From Allokutzneria multivorans (GTDB taxonomy: Bacteria > Actinomycetota > Actinomycetes > Mycobacteriales > Pseudonocardiaceae), in contig NZ_BAABAL010000005.1 of NCBI RefSeq assembly GCF_039537405.1, positions 620,001 through 684,000 on the forward strand: 64,000 nucleotides of DNA, read 5' to 3'. Of this stretch, positions 40,337 through 48,754 are shown piece by piece; within the stretch, counting starts at the first letter, position 1; every line of letters starts with the position of its first letter. The notes under the pieces are model-generated. The model was not told the origin of the DNA and did not search any database. It worked only from the letters and a program-made list of their open reading frames with translations. A program made the translations under genes and the position numbers.

Positions 40337-40463
40337 GCGTCCTCCCGTACAGGTATTCGGGAGGTGGAATCTTTCCCCGACGGGGTGAACTTGGACAGGC
40401 GCCTATGCAACAACTTGCCACCAGTTCGAAACCGATTGCGCGGTGAGCGAAGCTGGAAGAGTG

Positions 40464-41204
40464 ATGGAGCAGGTGCACGCCCGATACGCACAGCACACGT
40501 GGGAGCAGGTGACCATCGGCTGTTCGGGCGCCGGTGTCTGGCGGCTCTCCGGTTCGACCGACTACTTCCTGAAGACCGTCGAGGGTGGCACTGAGCTGCA
40601 CGAGGAGGCGGCGTGCCTCGGCTGGCTCAGGGAGCAGGGCCTGCCCGCACCGGAGGTCGTCGAGCTGGGCGAGACCTGGATGGTGACCGTCGCCGTGCCC
40701 GGTCGCTCGCTCGCCGAACTGGGCGGTGAGGACAGGGACTGGAGCGCCGAGCAGGTCGCCGCGCTGGCCGAGATCACCAGGACGCTGCACGCGCTACCGG
40801 TGGCGAACTGCCCCTTCGACCGCACGCTCGACGAGGTCATCCCGCAGGCCAGGCGCAACGCCGAGGCCGGGCTGGTCGACGAGACCGACTTCGACGAGCA
40901 CCGCCTCGGCCGCACAGCCCTGGAGCTGATCAAAGATGTCGAAGCGAATCGCCCCGAGAGCGAGGATCTCGTGGTCTGCCACGGCGATCTCTGCACTCCG
41001 AACGTGCTCCTCGACCCGGACACGCTCACGATCACCGGGTTGATCGACGTGGGGCGGCTCGGCGTCGCGGATCGCTACAACGACCTCGCGCTGACCGCGC
41101 GCAGCCTCGGCCCCACTCACGCACCGCGCTTCTTCAAGTCCTACGGCGTCGTTCCCGACCCCGAGCGCGTGGAGTTCTACCAACTGCTGGACGAGTTCTT
41201 CTAG
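40464..41204 (+). CDS. APH(3')-like phosphotransferase
   Basis: 246 residues from ATG 40464, chosen because GGAAGAG precedes it; GTG 40443 in the same frame lacks such a site. It has the kinase fold of aminoglycoside 3'-phosphotransferases: 'YFLKTVEGGTELHEEAACLGWL' (ATP-binding Lys and Glu), the catalytic loop 'VVCHGDLCTPNVLLD' and the metal motif 'GLIDVGRLGVADRYNDLAL'. It may inactivate an aminoglycoside or phosphorylate an unknown hydroxylated compound; the spectrum cannot be predicted. The TAG stop lies within the CTAG boundary of repeat copy 3. Confidence 0.85.
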   Translation: MEQVHARYAQHTWEQVTIGCSGAGVWRLSGSTDYFLKTVEGGTELHEEAACLGWLREQGLPAPEVVELGETWMVTVAVPGRSLAELGGEDRDWSAEQVAALAEITRTLHALPVANCPFDRTLDEVIPQARRNAEAGLVDETDFDEHRLGRTALELIKDVEANRPESEDLVVCHGDLCTPNVLLDPDTLTITGLIDVGRLGVADRYNDLALTARSLGPTHAPRFFKSYGVVPDPERVEFYQLLDEFF

Positions 41205-41418
41205 GGCCTGTCCTGTAAGTGGTTGCGCTGTGCGTTCCGGTCACGGTGTCGCTGGGGTTGGGGTGTCTTCAAGACCACCAAACCCCTCTGTTGATCATCG
41301 CTAACCGCCGCAAACCCTCTGGCCTTGCGGGGTTTGCCGTCGTTGAAGACGGCTGGGGCGGGGGTTGGGTGGTCTTGAAGACCTGCAAACCCGGTGACTT
41401 ACAGGACAGGGCCTCTAG
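41201..41418. repeat. MITE-like palindromic element, copy 3 (inverted, best-preserved ends)
   Basis: 218 bp. CTAG 41201-41204 and CTAG 41415-41418 flank near-perfect terminal repeats GGGCCTGTCCTGTAAG and CTTACAGGACAGGGCC. The inner arms TCTTCAAGACCACCAAACCCC, whose two halves cover 41266-41286, pair with 41361-41381 at 20 of 21 positions. It runs in the opposite orientation to copies 1, 2 and 4 (it reads GGTTTGCCGTCGTTG instead of CAACGACGGCAAACC). The left CTAG includes the stop codon of the APH gene. Flanking identical CTAGs fit a 4-bp target duplication. Confidence 0.85.
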
Positions 41419-41515
41419 GCGCAGCAACGAAAAAGCCCGGCATCCAACGGAACCCAGCCCACCCGACGAAACCACGCTGGGCGGGGGTCCGGGGGCGAAG
41501 CCGCCCGGGCGGGGC

Positions 41516-41584
41516 CTGGGGGTTGCACCCCCAGAATGACTTCAGGCGACGGGGTCCGCGATTTCCGCGGACACACGTCGCCTG
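41516..41584 (-). terminator. Hairpins downstream of tRNA-Ser(CGA)
   Basis: Two perfect stems lie after the tRNA on the minus strand: CAGGCGAC (41543-41550) with GTCGCCTG (41577-41584), enclosing TCCGCG/CGCGGA; then CTGGGGGT (41516-41523) with ACCCCCAG (41527-41534). A GC-rich imperfect stem (CCGGGGGC..GCCGCCCGG) follows near 41487-41510. Between this block and repeat copy 3 I see no gene. Confidence 0.7.
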
Positions 41585-41592
41585 AGCCTGAG

Positions 41593-41679
41593 CGGTAGCG
41601 GTGGGATTTGAACCCACGGAGGGCGTGAACCCTCACACGCTTTCGAGGCGTGCTCCTTCGGCCGCTCGGACACGCTACC
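41593..41679 (-). tRNA. tRNA-Ser(CGA)
   Basis: 87 nt, acceptor GGTAGCG/CGCTACC with discriminator G. The anticodon loop CTCGAAA gives CGA (UCG codons). It has a long variable arm and a T-arm GTGGGTTCAAATCCCAC. It is transcribed toward repeat copy 3. Confidence 0.97.
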
Positions 41680-41726
41680 GTGGGACAGCCTACCCGAGCC
41701 TGACGCCGCTTTCGCACGGCCCCCCG

Positions 41727-41936
41727 CTACTTGCCGGAGAGCTTGTCCTTGGCGTCCTGGACGGCGCCGGCGGCCTTGTCCTTCAGGTCGTGACCGGCTT
41801 CCTTGACCTCACCGGAGAGCTGGTCGCGCTTGCCCGCGTTCTCCAGGTCCTCGTTGCCGGTGAGCTTGCCGAGGCCCTCCTTCGCCTGTCCGACGAGCTG
41901 CTCGGCCTTGTCCTTGGCCTTGTCGAAAACGCTCAT
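41727..41936 (-). CDS. CsbD family stress-response protein
   Basis: 69 residues, Lys/Asp/Gly-rich and fully hydrophilic. 'AKDKAEQLVGQAKEGLGKLTGNEDLENAGK' (positions ~7-36) is the CsbD signature, followed by a second repeat-like helix 'GEVKEAGHDLKDKAAGAVQDAKDKL'. CsbD proteins are general-stress-induced and of unknown mechanism. ATG 41936 has GAAGGAGAAG upstream; the longer in-frame reading is less likely. Confidence 0.9.
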   Translation of the reverse strand: MSVFDKAKDKAEQLVGQAKEGLGKLTGNEDLENAGKRDQLSGEVKEAGHDLKDKAAGAVQDAKDKLSGK

Positions 41937-42020
41937 GGCGACTTCTCCTTCTCGCGTTCTGGCAGGGGACACAGGAGAGATGCCCGCGCTGCGGAATCCA
42001 TCACGGTTTCGTGGCCGGGA

Positions 42021-42503
42021 TCACTCGGAGCGGTGAGAAGGAGACGCGAAGAACTCGTTCATCAGCGAGGCGCATTCGGCTTCGAGAACGCCGCCGACGA
42101 CTTCGGGACGGTGGTTGGACCGGCGGTCCCTGAGCACGTCCCAGAGCGATCCCGCGGCGCCGGTTTTCGGTTCCCACGCGCCGAAGACGACGCGCCCGAT
42201 CCGCGAGAGCACGAGCGCGCCCGCGCACATGGTGCAGGGCTCGACGGTGACCGCGAGCGTGCAGTTCTCCAGCCGCCACCCGTCGCCGTTGCGGGCCGCC
42301 GCGGCGCGCAGCGCGAGGATCTCGGCGTGCGCGGTCGGGTCGCCGAGCTCCTCGCGGGCGTTGCGGGCGCGCGCCAGCTCGGTCCCGTCCGGAGCGACGA
42401 CGACGGCGCCGATCGGCACGTCCCCTGATGTGGCGGCGGTGCGCGCGACCTCGATCGCGACGCGGATCAGCGCCCGGTCGGCCGGGGTGGCGAACGGTGT
42501 CAT
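42021..42503 (-). CDS. tadA: tRNA-specific adenosine deaminase
   Basis: 160 residues. It deaminates A34 of tRNA-Arg(ACG) to inosine. Zinc site H59-A-E61 and C90-TM-C93 ('TAHAEILAL', 'VEPCTMCAGAL'), the typical cytidine/deoxycytidylate deaminase fold. The window itself encodes the substrate tRNA-Arg(ACG) at 58118-58190. It lies 4 nt downstream of its usual actinobacterial companion gene. Confidence 0.95.
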   Translation of the reverse strand: MTPFATPADRALIRVAIEVARTAATSGDVPIGAVVVAPDGTELARARNAREELGDPTAHAEILALRAAAARNGDGWRLENCTLAVTVEPCTMCAGALVLSRIGRVVFGAWEPKTGAAGSLWDVLRDRRSNHRPEVVGGVLEAECASLMNEFFASPSHRSE

Positions 42504-42507
42504 GCGC

Positions 42508-42996
42508 TCAGGCCAGCAGGGGTTCCGCGACCTTGTCGAACTCGTCGACGAAGCCGCAGCGCTGGGCGATCATGCGCAGCTGCTCGTCGGGGTAGAGCTC
42601 GTCCTCGCCGACCACCAGGCGCAGCTCGGGCTCGGGCATGCCGAGGTCCGCGAGCAGGCCGAGGTCGCCCTCCGGCCAGAGCTCCTCGTCGTCGGGATCG
42701 GGCGGATCCACGCGCAGCAGGTCGAGCACGTCGGCCGCCACGTCGTAGTCCAGCGCCGCGCCCGCGTCGGAGAGCAGCAGGTCGACTCCGCCCGGGGTGG
42801 GGCGGACAACAACGAAGAACTCGTCATCGACATCGAGGAGTCCGAAGACCGCACCCGTGGACCGCAGTCCGCGCAGTTCGGTGATCGCCTTGTCGAGGTC
42901 GGTGAGCACCGAGCTGTCCATGGGGCTGCACCGCCACCGTCCGTCCTCTCGGACGACGGCGACCGCAATTCCCCCGATCGGTTCTTGCACCGCCAT
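42508..42996 (-). CDS. tRNA adenosine deaminase-associated protein
   Basis: 162 residues from ATG 42996 (a GTG two codons upstream is possible). It begins 'MAVQEPIGGIAVAVVREDGRW' and is very acidic in the middle ('RVDPPDPDDEELWPEGDLG'), as in the actinobacterial family always found next to tadA. No catalytic motif; its role is inferred only from linkage. It is the first gene of a two-gene operon. Confidence 0.88.
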   Translation of the reverse strand: MAVQEPIGGIAVAVVREDGRWRCSPMDSSVLTDLDKAITELRGLRSTGAVFGLLDVDDEFFVVVRPTPGGVDLLLSDAGAALDYDVAADVLDLLRVDPPDPDDEELWPEGDLGLLADLGMPEPELRLVVGEDELYPDEQLRMIAQRCGFVDEFDKVAEPLLA

Positions 42997-43183
42997 GACC
43001 ACACGCTATGCGCATTCGCGCTCCGCCGAAAGCCAGAAGGGGCTCGGGAGACCTGCGAATTCCCGATACGGGCCGTGCGGAGGAGGTTTGCGGCGCGCTG
43101 AGGACACCGGCTCACGTGATCGGGTGAAGGTTCGACCCGCCCGCCCTCTGCCGCGACGGCCGGGCTACCGGCAGGATGGCCGG

Positions 43184-44167
43184 GTGCGTTCGGTGTGTGT
43201 GATCGGGTTGGGTCTCATCGGTGGTTCTGTGCTGCGTGCCGCGGCCGCCGCCGGCTACCAGGTGTTCGGCACGGCGGCCTCCGCCGCTGACCGGGCCGCC
43301 GCGGAAGCCGACGGCTTCACCGTGGTGTCGACGGTGGACGAGGCGGTGATCCACGCCGCCGAACGGGACTCCCTCATCGTGCTCGCGGTCCCCCTGACCG
43401 CGGCGCCGGACGTGCTGACCGTGGTGCACCGCTTCGCGGCGAAGACCCGGCTGACCGACGTGATGAGCGTGAAGGGCCCGATCGCGGAGGCCGTGCGCCG
43501 CTACGCGCCGGAGGCCCGCTACGTCGGCGGGCACCCGATGGCGGGCAAGGCCGAGTCCGGCTGGGCGGCAGGCGACGCCAAGCTCTTCGAGGGCGCGGCC
43601 TGGGTGGTCGCCGCCGACGAGGGCACGGACGCGATCGCCTGGGCCGAGGTGGCGACGCTCGCGCTGGACTGCGGCGCCTACGTCGTGCCCGCCGGCGAGG
43701 GCGACCACGACGCGGCGGTCGCGCGGATCTCGCACCTGCCGCACGTGCTCGCCGCGGTGCTCGCCGCGGTCGGGACGGACGGCGGACCGATGGCGATGGC
43801 GCTGGCGGCGGGGTCCTTCGCCGACGGGACGCGCGTGGCGGGCAGCGATCCCGCGCTGGTGAAGGCGATGTGCGAGGGCAACAGGGACGCGCTGCTGGAC
43901 GCGGTCGACGACGCGCTGGGCAGGCTCGGCGCGGCCCGGGGCTCGCTGGCCTCGACGGGGGCGCTCGGCGCGACGCTGGAGACCGGTTACCGCGCGCGGC
44001 GGGCGTGGGAGGCGGGCCGCGAGCAGGCTCCCGAGCCGCTGACCAGCGTGGACCTCACCGCTCCCGAAGCCATGGAGCTGTTGCGCAGCCTCGGCATCCT
44101 CGGCGGGCGGGTCACCTCGCTGGACGGGATGACCGCCGTGGGCGAGTACGCCGACTGGCCCATCTGA
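43184..44167 (+). CDS. tyrA: prephenate dehydrogenase
   Basis: 327 residues from GTG 43184. It converts prephenate to 4-hydroxyphenylpyruvate with NAD in tyrosine synthesis. Rossmann motif 'VIGLGLIGGSVLRAA' at 6-20, 'DVMSVKGPIAEAV', and the prephenate-binding 'GGHPMAGKAESGW' near 115. The C-terminal helical dimerisation domain is present and no ACT or chorismate mutase domain is visible. It diverges from the tadA operon 187 bp away. Confidence 0.92.
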   Translation: MRSVCVIGLGLIGGSVLRAAAAAGYQVFGTAASAADRAAAEADGFTVVSTVDEAVIHAAERDSLIVLAVPLTAAPDVLTVVHRFAAKTRLTDVMSVKGPIAEAVRRYAPEARYVGGHPMAGKAESGWAAGDAKLFEGAAWVVAADEGTDAIAWAEVATLALDCGAYVVPAGEGDHDAAVARISHLPHVLAAVLAAVGTDGGPMAMALAAGSFADGTRVAGSDPALVKAMCEGNRDALLDAVDDALGRLGAARGSLASTGALGATLETGYRARRAWEAGREQAPEPLTSVDLTAPEAMELLRSLGILGGRVTSLDGMTAVGEYADWPI

Positions 44168-44234
44168 GCCCGTGCAGCGTTGCGGCTCGGCAACCTTGGG
44201 TGACCGGGGTCACCGGCGCCGCTAGCGTGGCCGG

Positions 44235-46196
44235 GTGGAACGTCGGCGTCTCGTTTTGCTGCTCGGAGCGGCGGTGCTCCTCGTCGGCGCCGTCACCGTG
44301 CTGCGCTCCACCAGTGAGGGACCGGAGCCGGTGCGCCAGGGTCCGCGCCAGACCGAACCCCGCCAGCTGGAGCGCTTCTCGACCTCCGGAGCGATCCTGC
44401 CGGTCGCGCAGGCACCCCCGGCCGCCGTGTCGGTGCTCTCCGTGGAGCCGGGCCCGCGCCAGCTGCTGCTGAGGTGGGGCGACTCGCTCTCCGACGGCGT
44501 CGTTCCCCCGGGGGCGGCCGGGTACGAGGTGCGGTGGGGCAAGGGGAAGGCGCTGGAGCACACGCGCCTGGTGTCGCGCTCGCTCGTGCAGATCGGCGGG
44601 CTGGACAACGGCGCCGAGTACCGGGTCGAGGTGCGCACGGTGGACGCCTTCGGGCAGCGCTCGGCGCCCGTCGGCGGCTCAGGGCGGCCGGAGCCGTATC
44701 CGCTGCGCGAGCCGTGGAGCTACGTCGACGCCTTCGACGATCCGAGGACCATCGCGGACAACTGGCGGCTCAACCAGCGCGGCTCCTGCGGCACGGCGAT
44801 GCCCGGTGGTGGCGAGGAGGCCGGGCAGTTGGTGATCGTCGGCAACTGCGGCAACGAGCCCGCGACGCTGCGCCCACGCACTCCGTTCCGGCTGGCCCAG
44901 ACGCCGCAGCGAAACGGGGAGCTGGGCCGCGCGATCGTGGAGACCGACGGCCCCGGCACCGCTCAGCAGTTCACCATCGACCTCGTGCCGGGCCCGGCGG
45001 ATCTCGTGCTGGGGACGGTGAAGGAGGTCGAGGGCTCGACGAAGCCGACCGAGGCGGTCGAGGACCAGTCGCTGCCGCCAGGAACCGTGCGGCTGCGGGC
45101 CACCGCGTTCGGCGACAGCGGGGCCGCGCAGCTGTTGGTGCCGCCGGGAACGCCGCGCTCCGCGACGGTGATCGATCGGCGCTCGGTGCCCGCGACCCTG
45201 CCGCCGATGCCGATCTCGGTGCGGCAGCGCTGGGAGGTCGTCGTCTACGCGGACCGCGTGGAAGTGTTGCGGGACAAGCAACCCGTGGCTGCCGCGAACA
45301 TCGTGGTGAACTGGCGCGAAGCCACCGTGCTGCTCGGGTTCACCGGCCGCGGCTCGGGGCAGACGCGCAGCACCGTCGACCTCGTCGGCTTCCTCGGAGC
45401 ACCGACCGCTCCCCCGCAGCCGTCGGTGCAGCCACGGCTCAACTGGTCGCAGGACGATCGGCGGGAACCGTTGGAGCGCCCCGTGAACGGGCGTCAGCTC
45501 GACCAGTACTCCGGCGGCCAGCTGCGGTTCACCCTGCTCTCGCGGGGCACTGTGCGGCTGGAGCAGATGACCGTGCGGGTCGGCACCGTCCGCGTGCCCG
45601 TGCGGATGGCGGTGCCCGGAACGGAGATCGTGACCGGCGTGGGCTTCCCCGTGGTCGCGGACCTGCCGAAGGACGCGCTCGTGGTCACCGGCGACCTCAA
45701 CACGCTGAACGTGGTGGTGGAGTACGAAGGCCCGCTCGAAGTCATGCAGGCCGGGATCGAGGTCTTCCCGGAGCCCGGCGCGCGCGTCGAGCCCCCCGCG
45801 ACGCAGTCGAGCCGCCCGCTGGTCCGCAGGACCCCGCCGCTGCTCGCGGAGCCGAGGGCCGAGCTGCTGGACGCCTCGGCGCGGCCCTTGGTCCCCGGCA
45901 AGACGCTGACACCGGGCCGCGTGGTGCTGGCCGTGGAGCTGGACGGTCCGGCGGCGCAGGTCGCCGCGGGCGAGCTGGCGCCGCTGGCCGGGCTGGAGGT
46001 GTTGGTGGACAACGAACGCGTTGCCCGGCTGCCCACGGCCGAGCAGGGGCCGGGTGTGGCGGGGCGGTGGCGCTTCGGGCTGAGCACGACCGAGCTGCCG
46101 TTCGGTCCGCACACCGTCGAGGTGCGGGCCATCGGGGTGAATCCGTCGACCCCACCTGCGCAGGCGTTCGTCTCCTTCCTGCTCGGCCCCGCGTAA
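44235..46196 (+). CDS. membrane-anchored or secreted protein with fibronectin III-like domain
   Basis: 653 residues. There is one N-terminal hydrophobic segment (~5-24, 'LVLLLGAAVLLVGAVTVL') acting as signal or anchor. Residues ~62-150 resemble a fibronectin type III domain ('RQLLLRWGDS', 'GYEVRWGKGKALEHTRLV', 'NGAEYRVEVRTVDAFGQRS'). About 170-390 looks like a beta-rich concanavalin-type laminin-G fold ('FDDPRTIADNWRLNQRG', 'WEVVVYADRVEVLRDKQPV', 'STVDLVGFLG'). The rest is unassigned beta-rich sequence. A carbohydrate- or surface-binding role is plausible only. Confidence 0.7.
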   Translation: MERRRLVLLLGAAVLLVGAVTVLRSTSEGPEPVRQGPRQTEPRQLERFSTSGAILPVAQAPPAAVSVLSVEPGPRQLLLRWGDSLSDGVVPPGAAGYEVRWGKGKALEHTRLVSRSLVQIGGLDNGAEYRVEVRTVDAFGQRSAPVGGSGRPEPYPLREPWSYVDAFDDPRTIADNWRLNQRGSCGTAMPGGGEEAGQLVIVGNCGNEPATLRPRTPFRLAQTPQRNGELGRAIVETDGPGTAQQFTIDLVPGPADLVLGTVKEVEGSTKPTEAVEDQSLPPGTVRLRATAFGDSGAAQLLVPPGTPRSATVIDRRSVPATLPPMPISVRQRWEVVVYADRVEVLRDKQPVAAANIVVNWREATVLLGFTGRGSGQTRSTVDLVGFLGAPTAPPQPSVQPRLNWSQDDRREPLERPVNGRQLDQYSGGQLRFTLLSRGTVRLEQMTVRVGTVRVPVRMAVPGTEIVTGVGFPVVADLPKDALVVTGDLNTLNVVVEYEGPLEVMQAGIEVFPEPGARVEPPATQSSRPLVRRTPPLLAEPRAELLDASARPLVPGKTLTPGRVVLAVELDGPAAQVAAGELAPLAGLEVLVDNERVARLPTAEQGPGVAGRWRFGLSTTELPFGPHTVEVRAIGVNPSTPPAQAFVSFLLGPA

Positions 46197-46223
46197 CCGC
46201 ACGGAACACGGCAGCATGGAGGC

Positions 46224-47408
46224 ATGCCCGCGCTCATCCTGGACGCAGCACGCACACCGTTCGGCCGGTACCGGGGCGGTCTTTCCGGGGTTCGGGTCGA
46301 CGACCTCGCGGCACTGCCGATCTCGGAGCTGGTGCGACGGCACTCCGCGACACTCGACCCGGCCCGCGTCGACGACGTGGTCTACGGCAACACCAACGGA
46401 GCCGGTGAGGAGAACCGCAACGTCGGCCGGATGGCCGCGCTGCTGGCGGGCCTGCCCGTGACGGTGCCCGGCTCGACGGTGAACCGGCTGTGCGCCTCCG
46501 GCGGCGAGGCCGTGGTGCTGGCGGGGCGCGCGATCGCCGCTGGTGACGCGGAGGTGGTGATCGCGGGCGGTGTCGAGGGGATGAGCCGCGCGCCGTTCGT
46601 GGTGCCCCGGCCCGCGCAGGCCATGCCCGACCGCATGGAGCTGGTGCCGACGCTGGGCTGGCGGATGGTGAACCCCCGGATGCTTCAGGAGTGGACAGTG
46701 CCGATGGGGCTCGCCGCCGAGCGCGCGGCCGTGGAGCTGGGCATCGACCGCGCGGAGATGGACCAGTTCGCGCTGCGCTCGCACCGCAGGGCCGCTGCGG
46801 CGTGGGACGCGGGCGTGCACGACGGTTTCGTGTTCCCGGTGCTCGCCCCGGATTCCTCGCACCCTGTGCGGCGCGATGAGTCCGTGCGACCGGAGACGAG
46901 CGCGGCGAAGCTCGGGTCGCTGCGCTCGGCGTTCTCCACGGACGGCCCCGTGACCGCGGGCAACTCGTCCCCGCTCAACGACGGCGCGGTCGCGTTGCTC
47001 CTGGGTACTGAACGCACGGCGGCCGAGCTCGGGGTCCAGCCGCTCGGCGAGATCGTCGGCAGCGCTGTCGTCGCGGGCGAACCGCAGAGCTTCCTCGGCG
47101 CAGCTGCCTTGGCAGTGCGGAAGCTGCTGGCCCGGATGAGCGTGAAGGCCGAGGACGTGGCGCTCTGGGAGATCAACGAGGCGTTCGCGGCCGTCGTGCT
47201 GGCCGTGCAGCGGCACCTGCCGGAGATCGCGCCTGAGCGGGTGAACGTGCACGGCGGGGCGATCGCCTACGGCCACCCTCTTGGCGCTTCGACGCCACGC
47301 GTGATCGCCGACCTGTGCAGGCACCTCCGTGCGCGAGGCGGTGGTGTCGGCGTCGCGGTCAGCTGCGTCGCGGTCGGCCAGGCCCAGGCCATCGCAGTGC
47401 GCGGCTGA
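46224..47408 (+). CDS. thiolase (acetyl-CoA acetyltransferase / beta-ketothiolase)
   Basis: 394 residues. It cleaves or forms beta-ketoacyl-CoA. Active-site Cys90 in 'VNRLCASGGEAV', 'WEINEAFAAV' near 322, His in 'NVHGGAIAYGHPLGAS' near 350 and the second Cys ~381 in 'SCVAVGQAQA'. The last motif differs from the usual 'CIGGGQG', and 'GASGAR' is changed to 'GASTPR', so the C-terminal oxyanion region is unusual although both cysteines and the histidine remain. The beta-ketoadipyl-CoA thiolase group is an alternative. Confidence 0.88.
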   Translation: MPALILDAARTPFGRYRGGLSGVRVDDLAALPISELVRRHSATLDPARVDDVVYGNTNGAGEENRNVGRMAALLAGLPVTVPGSTVNRLCASGGEAVVLAGRAIAAGDAEVVIAGGVEGMSRAPFVVPRPAQAMPDRMELVPTLGWRMVNPRMLQEWTVPMGLAAERAAVELGIDRAEMDQFALRSHRRAAAAWDAGVHDGFVFPVLAPDSSHPVRRDESVRPETSAAKLGSLRSAFSTDGPVTAGNSSPLNDGAVALLLGTERTAAELGVQPLGEIVGSAVVAGEPQSFLGAAALAVRKLLARMSVKAEDVALWEINEAFAAVVLAVQRHLPEIAPERVNVHGGAIAYGHPLGASTPRVIADLCRHLRARGGGVGVAVSCVAVGQAQAIAVRG

Positions 47409-47463
47409 GGCAACGGCGGTTTCCCGCCAGCTCTTGGGCGCCGCGCGGACGAGGCTTCCAGGC

Positions 47464-47871
47464 ATGTTGAACGTGCTGAAGGGGATGTACGCCGCCGAGG
47501 CCAGCTACCTCGCCGCCGGTGGGCCGGGGAGGGCGGATTTCGCCGAGCTGGCGCCGTTCTTCGCCGAGGACGTCGTGCTGCACCAGGCCGACGCGCTGCC
47601 CTACGGCGGGGTGTGGCGCGGGCACGACGGGATGGAGCGGTTCTTCGTGGCGATGAGCGCCGCGTGGGAGTCCTTCGAGATGGTGCGGCAGCGGATGATC
47701 TCCACGACCGAGCCGATCGTGGTGCTCACCGACGTTCGCGCGCGTGCGCGGGCCACCGGGCGCGAGCTGGAGTTCCCGATCCTGCAGACGATCGCCTTCC
47801 ACGGCGGCCGGATCAGCGAGGTGCGCCCGTTCTACTGGGACACCGCCGCCATCGCCGAAGCCACGCGCTAG
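47464..47871 (+). CDS. SnoaL-like / NTF2-fold protein
   Basis: 135 residues. 'LKGMYAAEASYLAAGGP' helix, 'LAPFFAEDVVLHQADALPYGGVWRGHDGMERFF' and 'LQTIAFHGGRISEVRPFYWDTAAIAEA' are the pattern of the SnoaL-like NTF2 family, small cone-shaped proteins acting as cyclases, isomerases or binding proteins. The substrate is unknown. ATG 47464 is chosen because the fold starts there. It is convergent with the next gene, 1-nt gap. Confidence 0.82.
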   Translation: MLNVLKGMYAAEASYLAAGGPGRADFAELAPFFAEDVVLHQADALPYGGVWRGHDGMERFFVAMSAAWESFEMVRQRMISTTEPIVVLTDVRARARATGRELEFPILQTIAFHGGRISEVRPFYWDTAAIAEATR

Positions 47872-47872
47872 C

Positions 47873-48481
47873 TCAGATCTGGCGGGCGATCTCGGGGTAG
47901 TCGATCACGATGCCGTCGCGGTCGACGGTGATGTCGGAGCTGAAGCCCTCGGAGGAGTAGTTGACCACCGAGGTGCCCTCGCCGACCGAGACCGTGCGGT
48001 AGGTCTGCCGTTTGATCTCCACGGTGAGGTCCGGGAGGCTCACGTACGCGATCGGCAGGTCGTGCTCGCCCGCCTCGTGGTGCAGCTGGAGCCTGCGCAC
48101 GGGCAGCGTGTTGAACAGCACGCAGTGCTGCACGTCGACCTCGGCGGCGCCGTCGAACTGGGTGCGCTGGGCGCCCTGGCCACGGTCCATCAGCCAGAAG
48201 CCGTCCTCGGAGCGGCTGAAGGACAGCTGCCGCTCGACCTCGGCGGTGATGCTGTGCAGGAAGACCCGCTTGACCACGCCGTTCTCGCCGACCGTGACGT
48301 CGTAGGTGGCGTTGAAGGCCTCGGCCTCGCGGGTGCGCGGGGCGATCATCCGGCCCGCGGCCCGCAGCCTGCGGTTGTCGGAGAGCAGCAGCCGGGCCGA
48401 CTCCAGGCGCGGGGCGCCAACGCCCTGCCAGGTCAGCAGCAACGGACGGCGCTGGCCGGGAGTGGTGTTCGACACGCTCAT
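47873..48481 (-). CDS. putative glycolipid-binding domain protein (PF06475-like)
   Basis: 202 residues from ATG 48481 (GAGGAG upstream). It begins with a hydrophilic tail and 'LLLTWQGVGAPRLESARLLL', then beta-rich segments 'NATYDVTVGENGVVKRVFL', 'FWLMDRGQGAQR', 'DVQHCVLFNTLPVRRLQLH' and 'YVSLPDLTVEIKRQTYRTV', as in the putative glycolipid-binding family first described in pseudomonads. No signal peptide, so cytoplasmic as predicted. Function unproven. Confidence 0.75.
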   Translation of the reverse strand: MSVSNTTPGQRRPLLLTWQGVGAPRLESARLLLSDNRRLRAAGRMIAPRTREAEAFNATYDVTVGENGVVKRVFLHSITAEVERQLSFSRSEDGFWLMDRGQGAQRTQFDGAAEVDVQHCVLFNTLPVRRLQLHHEAGEHDLPIAYVSLPDLTVEIKRQTYRTVSVGEGTSVVNYSSEGFSSDITVDRDGIVIDYPEIARQI

Positions 48482-48754
48482 CGCTCCTCGTGCGTCCCCG
48501 CGTTCCGGCCCGGCCTGGTCACGAACAGTGCGCGCCGAGCACCAGCCACGCAGCGTACTCGACTTCACCCGGGCGTTCTCACAGCCGACCCGACCGGCCC
48601 TCGCTGCCGTGGCGGTGAGTCACCACGTCGGAGGACGGCCGAGCCAAGATCACGCTACCGCCGTTCTGGCCCGCACCGGTAGCCACGTGCGACGATCGTC
48701 GCGCCGCCGCCTGGAGCGCACCCGAAACGGGTCGCAACCAGGAGGTCCCCGCCC

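Noticed and set aside
37961..40594. 877-codon open frame opposite the secreted nuclease
   Set aside because: Antisense shadow of a clear EEP nuclease; Val/Gly/Arg-rich with no domain.
44679..47465. 928-codon minus-strand frame
   Set aside because: Shadow of the FnIII-like and thiolase genes, both with recognisable motifs on the plus strand.
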